DNA from: an uncultured Acidimicrobiales bacterium
GTDB lineage: Bacteria > Actinomycetota > Acidimicrobiia > Acidimicrobiales > SZUA-35
Length of the DNA: 64,000 nt
Assembly (NCBI GenBank): GCA_937922805.1
Contig: CALAJV010000002.1
Span: forward strand, 62,001-126,000
Direction of reading: 5' to 3'
The position numbers and the translations under genes are program-made. Below the pieces are notes generated by a model that did no database searches, was not told where the DNA came from, and saw only the letters and a program-made list of their open reading frames with translations. Below, piece by piece: positions 1 through 8,024 of the stretch. The first letter of the stretch is position 1; the number at the start of each line of letters is the position of its first letter.

Positions 1-721
1 TCCGCTCAACCGCATGACCAGAAAGTCCGGCCGCTACGAGCGGCAGACAAAGGTTACCAGCCCCAGCGAACAGGTCAAGAAATGTGGCAGCTCCAAGCGA
101 ACGGAACTCTTGTGCGACGTAAGCAACAAGCATCCGGTTCACTTCAGAGTTCACTTGGACAAACGCATTGAGCGGAACTGCCACCGACAGATTCGAATCT
201 AGGTAGTAAGTCAGCGTTTGTTGACGCTGGTCGACCTTGCAAGAGATCTTCCACCGATCTCCAAGAACAGCCTGGAGATCTTTCGAGCATCCTTGATGGT
301 CAGCGGCAACGCTGCTTGGTGAGCGTTGCTCACCCACGGTGCAGGCCAGCGACAACCCTATCTCACCAATTTCATCGCCGACCCGGACCTCGAGATGGTC
401 AATCGATTTCAACAGCTCAGGGTTCTGACTGCTTACCTCGATTACCCGACAGATCGCAACCCATAACTCCGACCGGAGGGCGGGGCAACCGTCAAGCTTT
501 GATCGATTGAATAAGGTTGCCTGTCCATCGATAACCCGCATCCGCAGGCGGTTCCGATACTCAAATCGATTCAGTCCCGCTACGGGTGGCGGCACTGAGA
601 CTCCGATGCCAATGCGCTCCAAAGCCGCCTCTACCCGGCGACGTTTACGCTCGTGTTCATCCTCACGATGGAGATGAAGGGTGGGGCAGCCACCGCAAGC
701 CGTTTGGACCGAGCAGATCAC
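1..721 (-). CDS. TrmA/RlmD-family RNA uracil-5 methyltransferase, 3' end outside window
   Basis: A reading frame on the minus strand is open from the stop at 778-776 to the left edge of the window. Its translation has an N-terminal Cys cluster (ICS...ACGGC), the FEYRNRLRMRV segment typical of the RlmD/TrmA central domain, then NAFVQVN and the SAM-binding DLFAGAGNL motif. Members of this family methylate C5 of uridine in rRNA or tRNA using SAM and usually carry a 4Fe-4S cluster. There is no ATG near the 5' end. I chose GTG at 721 because it directly precedes the Cys motif; TTG at 724 or 748 is also possible. No TRAM domain fits before the upstream stop, so the protein resembles the TRAM-less (RlmC-like) forms. 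The catalytic Cys lies beyond the window. Which RNA position it modifies cannot be told. Confidence 0.85.
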   Translation of the reverse strand, partial: MICSVQTACGGCPTLHLHREDEHERKRRRVEAALERIGIGVSVPPPVAGLNRFEYRNRLRMRVIDGQATLFNRSKLDGCPALRSELWVAICRVIEVSSQNPELLKSIDHLEVRVGDEIGEIGLSLACTVGEQRSPSSVAADHQGCSKDLQAVLGDRWKISCKVDQRQQTLTYYLDSNLSVAVPLNAFVQVNSEVNRMLVAYVAQEFRSLGAATFLDLFAGAGNLCLPLVAAGLSGHAVER

Positions 722-790
722 CAAGCCAATCCTAGAGCGCGGCCGCAACCAATTGGTCGGCGTTGTTTGTCTTGTCTAGAGCAGTCGGAT

Positions 791-1096
791 CTATTTGCCC
801 GAGATGTCGAGCGGCTCTACGAACGAGACAGTCATTTTCTCAACCTGCTTCTGGTAGTCCTTAAACACAAGCGCCCGTTCGGGCGAAGCGTTGTATATAT
901 CTTCGATTCTCTTGAACTCGTCTTGTGACCCTTCGTTGCTTGTTGACCAAGCAAACAAGTTGTTCTGGCGATCGATGTAGGCCCAGTCTAGCGATAGTCC
1001 GTAGGAGGCCCGAATAGGCACGAGCCGCTGGAACCAGTCAACGAACTCATCAATTCGATCTTCTTCAATCTGATAGCGCCGCAGTTGAGTAGCCAC
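791..1096 (-). CDS. Small NIPSNAP/ABM-like protein
   Basis: This 101-residue protein has no signal peptide or membrane segment. It reads as an alternating beta/alpha ferredoxin-like fold: RRYQIEEDRIDEFVDWF, then VPIRASYG, aromatic-rich LDWAY and LFAWS, then SPERALVF near the end. That pattern resembles NIPSNAP or antibiotic-monooxygenase-like dimeric alpha/beta-barrel proteins, whose substrates are mostly unknown. The start is GTG at 1096. It lies 69 bases upstream of the methyltransferase frame on the same strand, so the two may be cotranscribed. The function is not known. Confidence 0.6.
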   Translation of the reverse strand: MATQLRRYQIEEDRIDEFVDWFQRLVPIRASYGLSLDWAYIDRQNNLFAWSTSNEGSQDEFKRIEDIYNASPERALVFKDYQKQVEKMTVSFVEPLDISGK

Positions 1097-1321
1097 GGTC
1101 TAACGATAGATCACCAACGCAACCAACAAGCGCAACGCTTCAGTATTTTGTCTTCCTCCACCGGTTGACCATTCTCTGGGGTGACCAAACACGAGCAACC
1201 GAACTCAAACCGATGCATTGGACCCTTGGAGAGGGCGAAAATCACTATCGAGGGTCCTTTTTGTGCCACCGGTCGGACAGCGACCACCACTAGACTGGTC
1301 CCGAGGCGGAGCGGAAACCAC

Positions 1322-3004
1322 GTGGCACAACGACAAGCTGACAACAGACGAATGACGGCAGCAGTCTCGGGAATTGTTCTCGCCTCATTGGCAGTCCTGA
1401 TAGCTATTGTCTTTGTCGTCATCTCGGTAGCCGACAATAGCGAGTCCGGCGATGAAGTCGAGGCGGTCGGGTCGAAGACCGACGCTCAGCTGTCGCCAAC
1501 TGAACTTACCCGGGCCCCTCGTTCGAACACGGATCAACTTGTCGTTGACGAACCCGAGATAATTGAAGGCAACGAAGACCGGACACCAAACGACGCCGTG
1601 ACCGTCGATCAGGAAGACGGATCTAGCGTTCAAGACTCTGACACAACAGTTGCTAATAGCGACGAGTCCGATGTAATAACCGGTGCGATCCAGAACGAGT
1701 CGAGTGAGAACCCAACCGAGGACTCTGACAACGAATCAGACGATACAGCCCCAGAGGCAACGACCACGACAGCGACCCCATCGACATCGACCCCAGCTGC
1801 GGCAGGTCCAGTCGACTCCCAAGCACCAACCAACCAATCAGCTCCTGGCACTAACAAGAAAGTTCTGTATGTTGACGGCCAAAACGGATCGGACCGAAAT
1901 CCTGGCACTAAGGACCGGCCATTTCGCCGACCCATCGAAGCGACATCGATAGCAGAGCCTGGAACGACTATCTATCTGAGGGCCGGCACATACGACCCAA
2001 GCACCCACGGAACCTTTTCTATGAAGCGAAGTGGAACCCCTCAGAACTGGATTCGAATCGCCGCCCACCCGGGCGAGCGGGTAGAACTCGTAAATGGCGG
2101 CTCAACCGGCAGTGGATTCGAAGTTCTAGGCGCCTCCTATGTTGAGGTTGCTGATTTTACGTTGCGCGGTCGAAGCGACAGTATCAACGGCAGCGGAGTC
2201 TTTGTTAAGGATGGGGCCCACGACGTCCGAATTGTCAACAACAACATTCGAGGTTTTGGCGGCGCCGGTATCTCGATCGTCAAGAGCTCGAATGTAACGA
2301 TCGAGCGAAACGAAGTCCGAGACAACGCTCATCGAAGTCGATTCCAGGGAAGTGGCATATCTATCTTCGAAGCGGCCGGACCAACCGGGTCGAACGGTGG
2401 CTACTCGTTTGTTATTCGCGGTAACTACGTTGTTCACAACTACAACGCAGTTCGGGGAACTGACGGTCGAATTACTGATGGCAACTGCATCATTCTCGAC
2501 CGACTCGACCCCGTCGGATTCCAGGGCAAATCGCTCATCGAGAATAATGTCTGTGTCGAAAACGGTGGCCGAGGGATCCATCTCTTCCGATCTAGCAACA
2601 CGCTCATTCGGAACAACACGCTTGTACGAGATGTTTGGTCACCGGAAGTTGAATCCGGCCGAGGAGAACTTACTGCTGGTCATGGCATCAATATCTCCTT
2701 TTTTAACAACCTTGTTTTCAATCGTTCAGGTGTTGCTTCGTTCATCAATACCAACAACCAGAACATCTCGTTCAGGAACAACTATGTGCTCTCGGGCCCG
2801 CCTCCTGGTGAACGCAACCAACAATTGTCCGGAGACTGGACAAAATTTTTCCGCTCCAGCGACCAAGGCGGCCCAGTCGATCAATATCGACCGATCGCTG
2901 GGTTGGGTCTGGAAGGCACGGCTAACGGCTCGGTTCAGTCATCGCATGATCTCGCAGGCAGAAAACGTCCAGGAACTGGGACTGTCGGAGCGCTTGAACC
3001 GTAG
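1322..3004 (+). CDS. Membrane-anchored right-handed parallel beta-helix protein
   Basis: The frame is open from 1181; I prefer GTG at 1322, preceded by GGAG at a workable distance, with ATG 1352 as the alternative. A single hydrophobic segment (about residues 12-35) anchors the protein. An acidic Ser/Thr-rich linker of roughly 150 residues ends in ATTTTATPSTSTPAA. The remaining part begins VLYVDGQNGSDRNPGT and continues with repeated short strands rich in N-N turns (RIVNNNIRGFG, VTIERNEVRDNA, LIRNNTLVRD). This is the pattern of DUF1565/pectate-lyase-like right-handed beta-helix proteins that bind or cut polysaccharide. No catalytic residues can be assigned by eye, so polysaccharide binding or lyase activity is inference. 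It probably faces the cell exterior. Its stop is about 115 bases before the asparaginase. Confidence 0.75.
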   Translation: MAQRQADNRRMTAAVSGIVLASLAVLIAIVFVVISVADNSESGDEVEAVGSKTDAQLSPTELTRAPRSNTDQLVVDEPEIIEGNEDRTPNDAVTVDQEDGSSVQDSDTTVANSDESDVITGAIQNESSENPTEDSDNESDDTAPEATTTTATPSTSTPAAAGPVDSQAPTNQSAPGTNKKVLYVDGQNGSDRNPGTKDRPFRRPIEATSIAEPGTTIYLRAGTYDPSTHGTFSMKRSGTPQNWIRIAAHPGERVELVNGGSTGSGFEVLGASYVEVADFTLRGRSDSINGSGVFVKDGAHDVRIVNNNIRGFGGAGISIVKSSNVTIERNEVRDNAHRSRFQGSGISIFEAAGPTGSNGGYSFVIRGNYVVHNYNAVRGTDGRITDGNCIILDRLDPVGFQGKSLIENNVCVENGGRGIHLFRSSNTLIRNNTLVRDVWSPEVESGRGELTAGHGINISFFNNLVFNRSGVASFINTNNQNISFRNNYVLSGPPPGERNQQLSGDWTKFFRSSDQGGPVDQYRPIAGLGLEGTANGSVQSSHDLAGRKRPGTGTVGALEP

Positions 3005-3119
3005 TCCAACCGCTCGTTAGTCGCAGTGCGTCGATCTTCGACCTCTTCGGGCTACAGCCCGGCTAAGGTTGCGACGATGCGAAACCACAGGTCTTGTCCT
3101 TCGATGTCTCGAATTCGCC

Positions 3120-4100
3120 GTGTCTAGCCAGTACCCGCCGCCGCTCGCAGTCCAGCTTACTCGAGGAAATACCATCGAGAGTGAACATCTCGTCGACGTC
3201 ATCGTTGCCGACAGGAACGGTGTTAGACAACAATGGGGAGACCCCGATCGGCTCACGTTTCCCCGTTCTGCTATCAAGGCAATTCAGGCCTTGCCTCTTA
3301 TCATGACTGGCGCTGCTGAACGTTACGACCTATCAGGCGAGAACCTCGCTTTGGCTTGCTCATCTCACAGCGCTGAAGAACAGCATTTGACCAAAGTCGC
3401 TGAATGGTTGGCCAAGATCGGCGGATCAGACGCTTGGCTTGAATGTGGCCCGGCTCGGCCACTAAGCGATGATGTATGGCTCGCTGTCGGGCCGGAAACG
3501 ACCCCACTACACAACTGTTGCTCAGGCAAGCATGCAGGCTTTCTATCGGTAGCTCGGCACCTAGATGTCGCCACCAAAAACTATCTGGACTACAACCATC
3601 CAGTACAAAAACTGGTTACCGAAGCAACAGAGATATTTGCTGGCGTGACCTTAGACCAGACAAGCGCTGGAATTGACGGTTGCGGTATTCCGACCTTCCC
3701 TCTGCCTATTGCTCGACTGGCCCAGGCGATGGCGAGACTGGTTGATCCGGTTGATGTTGGCCAAGAGTGGGCTGACGCCTGCGATCAGATAGTTGTGGCT
3801 ATCAAAGACCGTCCGTGGTGGGTTTCGGGAACCGACCGCCACGAGGTAACGATCACTGAGCTTGCTAGCGAGCCGATCGTCTTGAAGACCGGCGCTGACG
3901 GTGTTTTCGTCGCTGCGTTGCCTGAGCGACGGCTTGGCATAGCGTGCAAAGCGCGAGACGGGGGTCGCCGAGCGTCAGATGCAACGATTACTGCGGTCCT
4001 CGCTCACCTGGGTGTCGTCCCGGTTGATGCTGTTCCCCAACCCATTCTCAACACATTAACTAACACTGTTGGCGAATTGACCGTCGCCGGCCTTGGGTAG
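3120..4100 (+). CDS. L-asparaginase, AnsA/PF06089 family
   Basis: The product matches the PF06089 asparaginase family, which hydrolyses L-asparagine to aspartate and ammonia and is unrelated to the bacterial type I/II enzymes. Visible family segments are RSAIKAIQALPL near the N terminus, LACSSHSAEEQH, NCCSGKHAGFL and the SAGIDGCGIPTF stretch. The length (about 326 residues) is normal for the family. The frame extends back to 3069, but GTG at 3120 starts just ahead of the conserved beginning (PPPLAVQLTRGNTIES), so I chose it. No signal peptide is present; it is probably cytoplasmic. A strong hairpin follows the stop. Confidence 0.88.
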   Translation: MSSQYPPPLAVQLTRGNTIESEHLVDVIVADRNGVRQQWGDPDRLTFPRSAIKAIQALPLIMTGAAERYDLSGENLALACSSHSAEEQHLTKVAEWLAKIGGSDAWLECGPARPLSDDVWLAVGPETTPLHNCCSGKHAGFLSVARHLDVATKNYLDYNHPVQKLVTEATEIFAGVTLDQTSAGIDGCGIPTFPLPIARLAQAMARLVDPVDVGQEWADACDQIVVAIKDRPWWVSGTDRHEVTITELASEPIVLKTGADGVFVAALPERRLGIACKARDGGRRASDATITAVLAHLGVVPVDAVPQPILNTLTNTVGELTVAGLG

Positions 4101-4118
4101 GGTGCCGGTAAAACGCTA

Positions 4119-4145
4119 ATGGGCGGCCCCAACTGGGCCGCCCAT
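4119..4145. terminator. Bidirectional intrinsic terminator
   Basis: A perfect 11-base-pair inverted repeat (ATGGGCGGCCC and its complement) with a 5-base loop sits between the convergent asparaginase and DinB-like genes. T-rich sequence after the stem is weak, but position and stem strength make a shared terminator likely. Confidence 0.75.
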
Positions 4146-4164
4146 TGTTGAGCTAGTTCGGCAG

Positions 4165-4698
4165 CTAGACCTGACGGCCTAGAAACGACAGAAATTGGGT
4201 CTGAGCGTCGGCATCAGCGGCGCATTCAACCTGGGGTCCGAAGAAACCCTCGCTTCGCATCATCTCCTCAGGAAAGTGCTTGACTCCCTGGTGACAAGCT
4301 TGCACCGCTGTTTCAGGCAACGACGTGTCGGCGCCTGTCGCCTTGGCCAAGTCCCACGCATGAACGAGGAGGTCGGTGGTCGCAATTCCGAAGTTCTGCA
4401 CCTTTGGAACCTCTCCCATATTCGGATCGCTGATTGTCCCCTCAAGCACCGATGGATTCTCCAAAGCGTCATTCATAGCCTGATATACAGCAGGCCATTC
4501 GGCCCCTTCAGCAACCTCGACCCCGATCAACGGACCAGCCCAACCGGCTTGGGTTCCAACTGCATGGTCGACTAGTTCTTTTACGTTCCAAGCAGCGCAC
4601 GGAGTGCTCGCCTCCCACTGTTCGGCTTGAACCGTTTGGTATCGCTGATCGAACGCTTCGGCTGCTTGTTTCCATAGGGCAATGTGCTGTTCTGTCAT
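4165..4698 (-). CDS. TIGR03086-type DinB-like metal-binding protein
   Basis: This 177-residue protein fits the TIGR03086/maleylpyruvate-isomerase N-terminal family of actinobacteria, which has a DinB-like four-helix bundle and is linked to mycothiol-dependent chemistry. The metal-binding histidines are visible in LVDHAVGTQ near residue 45 and in LLVHAWDLAKATG near residue 115. The segment WEASTPCAAWNVKELVDH is diagnostic. It starts at ATG 4698. The substrate is unknown. It ends against the asparaginase terminator and appears monocistronic. Confidence 0.82.
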   Translation of the reverse strand: MTEQHIALWKQAAEAFDQRYQTVQAEQWEASTPCAAWNVKELVDHAVGTQAGWAGPLIGVEVAEGAEWPAVYQAMNDALENPSVLEGTISDPNMGEVPKVQNFGIATTDLLVHAWDLAKATGADTSLPETAVQACHQGVKHFPEEMMRSEGFFGPQVECAADADAQTQFLSFLGRQV

Positions 4699-4861
4699 AC
4701 CGTTCTTCTTCCTGTTACGGGCTCGCAGCCGACGCCCAAGTCGTCGCCTCTGACCACAATTAGTTTTTCTAATCTACCAACCGTGCGAAACCTTCGGCGG
4801 CAACTCAGACAGATGCGAGGCGAAGGCCAGCTTCAAATTCGGACGATTGTGACCACACCAA

Positions 4862-5812
4862 TTAGTGATCGTCGCCGGAATCGCCATGGGAAACAAACGG
4901 CAGTTTGGAGATAACCGCAACCACAAGGCCACCGACTAACAACCCAACGATCGCTGACAGCGCCGTGTTCACTAGCCAAGCTAGAAAACCGCCGACTCCA
5001 GCGACACCTTGGACTGACTCTTCTAGTCCGTGAACAATGTCGTAGGGGAGATCCCAACCGAGCTCGTGGGCGCCAACAATCAAGATGTGACCGCCGACCC
5101 AAAGCATGGCCGCAGTGCCAATGATGGTGAGCCACTTCAACAAAATTGGCATGCCCTTTACTAAGGCACGACCAAGCCGCTGAGACGTCTCGGACTCGCG
5201 GGTGGCCAACGAAAGGCCGACATCGTCCATTTTCACGATCAAGGCAACGATGCCATACACGATCGCGGTGATGAAGATGGCGACGACAATTAGAATGATT
5301 GTTCGCGACAGGAAGCTCTGGTCCAGAACTTCTTTCAGCGCGATGACCATAATTTCAGCTGACAGAATGAAGTCGGTCCGAATCGCCCCAGAAATTGTCT
5401 TCTTTTCGGCTTCAGGACCCTTTACCGCAGCCGGTTTGTCATGGCTATGATCGTCACCTTTTACTTTGTGGTAGATCTTCTCGGCACCCTCAAAACACAA
5501 GTAGGTTCCGCCGAGCATCAGAATAATCTCGACCAAAATTGGAACGAGCGCACTGAGGATAAGTGCAACGGGCAGAATGAAAAGCAGCTTGTTGCGCAGC
5601 GAACCTTTGGCGATCCTCTTAATGATCGGCAGCTCGCGCTCGGCAGCAAGACCTTGAACGTAGGCCGGTGTCACCGCCGTATCATCAACAACAACGCCGG
5701 CTGCTTTGGCGCTGGCTTTGCCCGCAGCAATACCAACGTCGTCAATCGAAGCTGCCGCCAGCCGGGCCAGCGCAGCAATATCATCAAGCAAACCGACTAG
5801 GCCACCAGCCAT
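4862..5812 (-). CDS. DUF808 (YedI-like) inner-membrane protein
   Basis: The 316-residue sequence starts MAGGLVGLLDDIAALARLAA, the signature opening of DUF808 proteins. It continues with KASAKAAGVVVDDTAVTP and at least five hydrophobic segments: about residues 93-120 (FILPVALILSALVPILVEII), 165-190, 220-240, 255-275 and 280-305. A short acidic/His tail (SHGDSGDDH) ends the protein. Proteins of this family are integral membrane proteins of unknown function, sometimes labelled transport-related. Nothing in the neighbours suggests a partner. Confidence 0.88.
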   Translation of the reverse strand: MAGGLVGLLDDIAALARLAAASIDDVGIAAGKASAKAAGVVVDDTAVTPAYVQGLAAERELPIIKRIAKGSLRNKLLFILPVALILSALVPILVEIILMLGGTYLCFEGAEKIYHKVKGDDHSHDKPAAVKGPEAEKKTISGAIRTDFILSAEIMVIALKEVLDQSFLSRTIILIVVAIFITAIVYGIVALIVKMDDVGLSLATRESETSQRLGRALVKGMPILLKWLTIIGTAAMLWVGGHILIVGAHELGWDLPYDIVHGLEESVQGVAGVGGFLAWLVNTALSAIVGLLVGGLVVAVISKLPFVSHGDSGDDH

Positions 5813-6153
5813 CTTCCATCCTCACTAGAACCGCAACTAGAGCTCGTGACCAGGATAAGAGAAATGAGGTCCGGTCCAACGAATTTCGCCACAACCTTAT
5901 ATCGAGGTCCGCTATCGCAGCCCACTCGTCAGCCGAGAAACCCACCTATTCTAGGTAGGCATGACCGCGACACCTGTTTATAGTCGCTCCGTGCCAAAAC
6001 TTCGACATGTGAAGACCACCTGCGAAATCTCGCCCAACGTCTAATAGAGCGCTCGATCGGCCCTGGCGACCGAGCGCCTCGGTGCTAGGGTCTATTTGGT
6101 GAATCCCGGCGCTAGTTATCGGCCGGCAGTTTCGACCGATCGCACCAGGAACC
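5813..6153. other. Divergent intergenic region
   Basis: This 341-base stretch separates the DUF808 gene from the kynurenine-pathway pair transcribed the other way. It must carry both promoters, but I cannot assign -35/-10 boxes with confidence. Short frames on both strands lack ribosome binding sites or recognisable sequence. I see no RNA gene and no clear operator. Confidence 0.5.
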
Positions 6154-7041
6154 ATGTCTAGCCCAAATCAAGCGTGGAAAGCTCTACCACTGGACAAGCG
6201 GGAGATCCAATACTCGCCGAGTTCATGCATTACCGGCAGCCTCGACCGGTTTCTCCGGTCCTACTCCGACCAAAGCGTTGCGGCCCGCCAGGAGTGTTTA
6301 GCGCTCGGAGCTCGGTTGAGTGAGCTCCGGTATGGTACCCAAGATTCTCATACCATCGACCTAGCCATCGTCGGCGATGGGGGAGTGAGTCCAGCGCCCC
6401 TGCTGATATTCTTCCACGGCGGTTATTGGCAGGAACTCTCAAAGGCCGATTCGTTCTTCGCCGCTGCCGACTGCATCAAGCATGGCATTTCATTCGCCGC
6501 CGTGGACTACACGTTAGCTCCGAGCGCTAGCCTCGATCAGATCGTCGCTGAATGTCGAACCGCGTTAGCTACGCTCCGAGATAGCTCGGATCAGCTCGCA
6601 GTCGACCCCGATCGAATCGTCGTAAGCGGTAGCTCAGCCGGTGGTCACCTTGCTGCGATGGTCAGCCTTGGCCTAGAGGATGGGTGGCGTCCAGCTGGGG
6701 TGGGATTGGTCTCTGGAATTTTCGACCTCGAGCCGCTGATTGGCACCTACATTAACGAAAATCTGGGCCTCGACGTTGAGGCTGCTCGCCGCAACAGCCC
6801 AATTCGCTCGAACCTCAACCACTTCCCAGCGACTGTAATCGTTTACGGCGACAACGAAACCGAAGAATTCAAACGACAAAGCTACGACATGTCGGTTGCT
6901 CTACGCCACGCCGAAGTTGCAACGACGTTCGTCGAGGCGCCTGATCGAAATCACTTTGATGTGATCCTCGACCTCTGCCGCAACGGCACAGCGCTCGGCG
7001 ACGCTACTCTCCGCCTTGTAGCCCAGACCTCAACTGACTAA
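6154..7041 (+). CDS. Alpha/beta hydrolase, probable kynurenine formamidase
   Basis: The 295-residue protein is a hormone-sensitive-lipase-type alpha/beta hydrolase. It shows the oxyanion motif HGGYWQELSK (about residue 90) and the nucleophile elbow GSSAGGHLA (about residue 155). The catalytic Asp and His are probably in VYGDNETEEF and RNHFDVI near the end. HGGYW followed by Lys is characteristic of arylformamidases that convert N-formylkynurenine to kynurenine and formate. The downstream tryptophan 2,3-dioxygenase begins 12 bases after the stop and makes exactly that substrate, which strongly supports the assignment. The start ATG 6154 has AGGA upstream. Confidence 0.82.
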   Translation: MSSPNQAWKALPLDKREIQYSPSSCITGSLDRFLRSYSDQSVAARQECLALGARLSELRYGTQDSHTIDLAIVGDGGVSPAPLLIFFHGGYWQELSKADSFFAAADCIKHGISFAAVDYTLAPSASLDQIVAECRTALATLRDSSDQLAVDPDRIVVSGSSAGGHLAAMVSLGLEDGWRPAGVGLVSGIFDLEPLIGTYINENLGLDVEAARRNSPIRSNLNHFPATVIVYGDNETEEFKRQSYDMSVALRHAEVATTFVEAPDRNHFDVILDLCRNGTALGDATLRLVAQTSTD

Positions 7042-7053
7042 CTGGAAATCTTT

Positions 7054-7989
7054 ATGCCTGCATACAGACCGCTCAAGGTCACCGTTGTCGATCCAAATGG
7101 GGTAGACAGTTCGCCTAATGCCAGACCGATGTCGACTGCTTCTGATGAGTCTCGAGCCACTACCGCGGCAGAGACCGGTGGCCAACCATCGATTGACTTC
7201 GAAGGAACCTCGAATCCTTACATCGACTATCAGAGCATCGACCTTCTGCTGTCGCTACAGCATCCTCGGAGTACCGGCTACGACGAAATGTGCTTTATCG
7301 TGATGGGCCAAGTGAAGGAGCTTCTCTTTCGCGGTATCCACCATGAACTGGTCAATGCCAAGCATCAAATTGATCAAGATCAGCTAGAAGCGGCCATGGA
7401 AATCTTGCACCGCGCAGTGGTTTTCCTTGACTATCTAGCCGACTCCTGGAACGTGCTCTCGACGATTTCGTCAGATGGATTTAACCAGTTCCGCGACTCG
7501 TTAGGCACTGCCTCAGGTCAGCTTTCCTTCATGTATCGACATGTCGAATTCGCCCTCGGTAACAAAAGTAGGCGACTAGCGGATGCCCATCGGAACCTGC
7601 CGCACATTTGGCCCGGAATTGAAAATGCGCTTAACTCTCCAAGCCTCTACGACAGCGTCATCGCTCTCCTAAGCCGCCGAGGACTACCTATTGCCAACAG
7701 CGCCCTTGACCGTGATTGGGCAGAGCCTTACCAACTCAACCAGTCGGTCCAGGACGCCTGGCGTATGGTTTACCAAGACCGACAACCGTACGAGGACCTG
7801 TACGGTCTGGGAGAGCAGTTGCTCTTGTTGGACACACAGTTTTCGGTGTACCGATGGCGTCACTATGTAACGGTCGAACGGATCATCGGCAACAAACCCG
7901 GCACCGGCGGCTCCTCGGGAGTCGCCTGGCTCGAAGCGGTAACAAAGCTCCGCTTCTTCCCCGAGCTATGGTCAGTCCGGTCATCGTAA
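7054..7989 (+). CDS. kynA: Tryptophan 2,3-dioxygenase
   Basis: The product is a haem dioxygenase opening the indole ring of L-tryptophan to N-formylkynurenine, the first step of kynurenine catabolism. Family motifs are NPYIDYQSIDLLLSLQ, the substrate-pocket segment DEMCFIVMGQVKELLF, FNQFRDSLGTASGQLS and the C-terminal DTQFSVYRWRHYVTVERIIG containing the proximal haem His. The KPGTGGSSGVAWL loop that closes over tryptophan is also intact. The first 45 residues are not conserved, so the true start may be later than ATG 7054. The gene follows the formamidase by 12 bases. Kynureninase is not in the window. Confidence 0.92.
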   Translation: MPAYRPLKVTVVDPNGVDSSPNARPMSTASDESRATTAAETGGQPSIDFEGTSNPYIDYQSIDLLLSLQHPRSTGYDEMCFIVMGQVKELLFRGIHHELVNAKHQIDQDQLEAAMEILHRAVVFLDYLADSWNVLSTISSDGFNQFRDSLGTASGQLSFMYRHVEFALGNKSRRLADAHRNLPHIWPGIENALNSPSLYDSVIALLSRRGLPIANSALDRDWAEPYQLNQSVQDAWRMVYQDRQPYEDLYGLGEQLLLLDTQFSVYRWRHYVTVERIIGNKPGTGGSSGVAWLEAVTKLRFFPELWSVRSS

Positions 7990-8024
7990 GTTCTTCGAAT
8001 CAAGCAGCACCTCGGTGGTTGACC

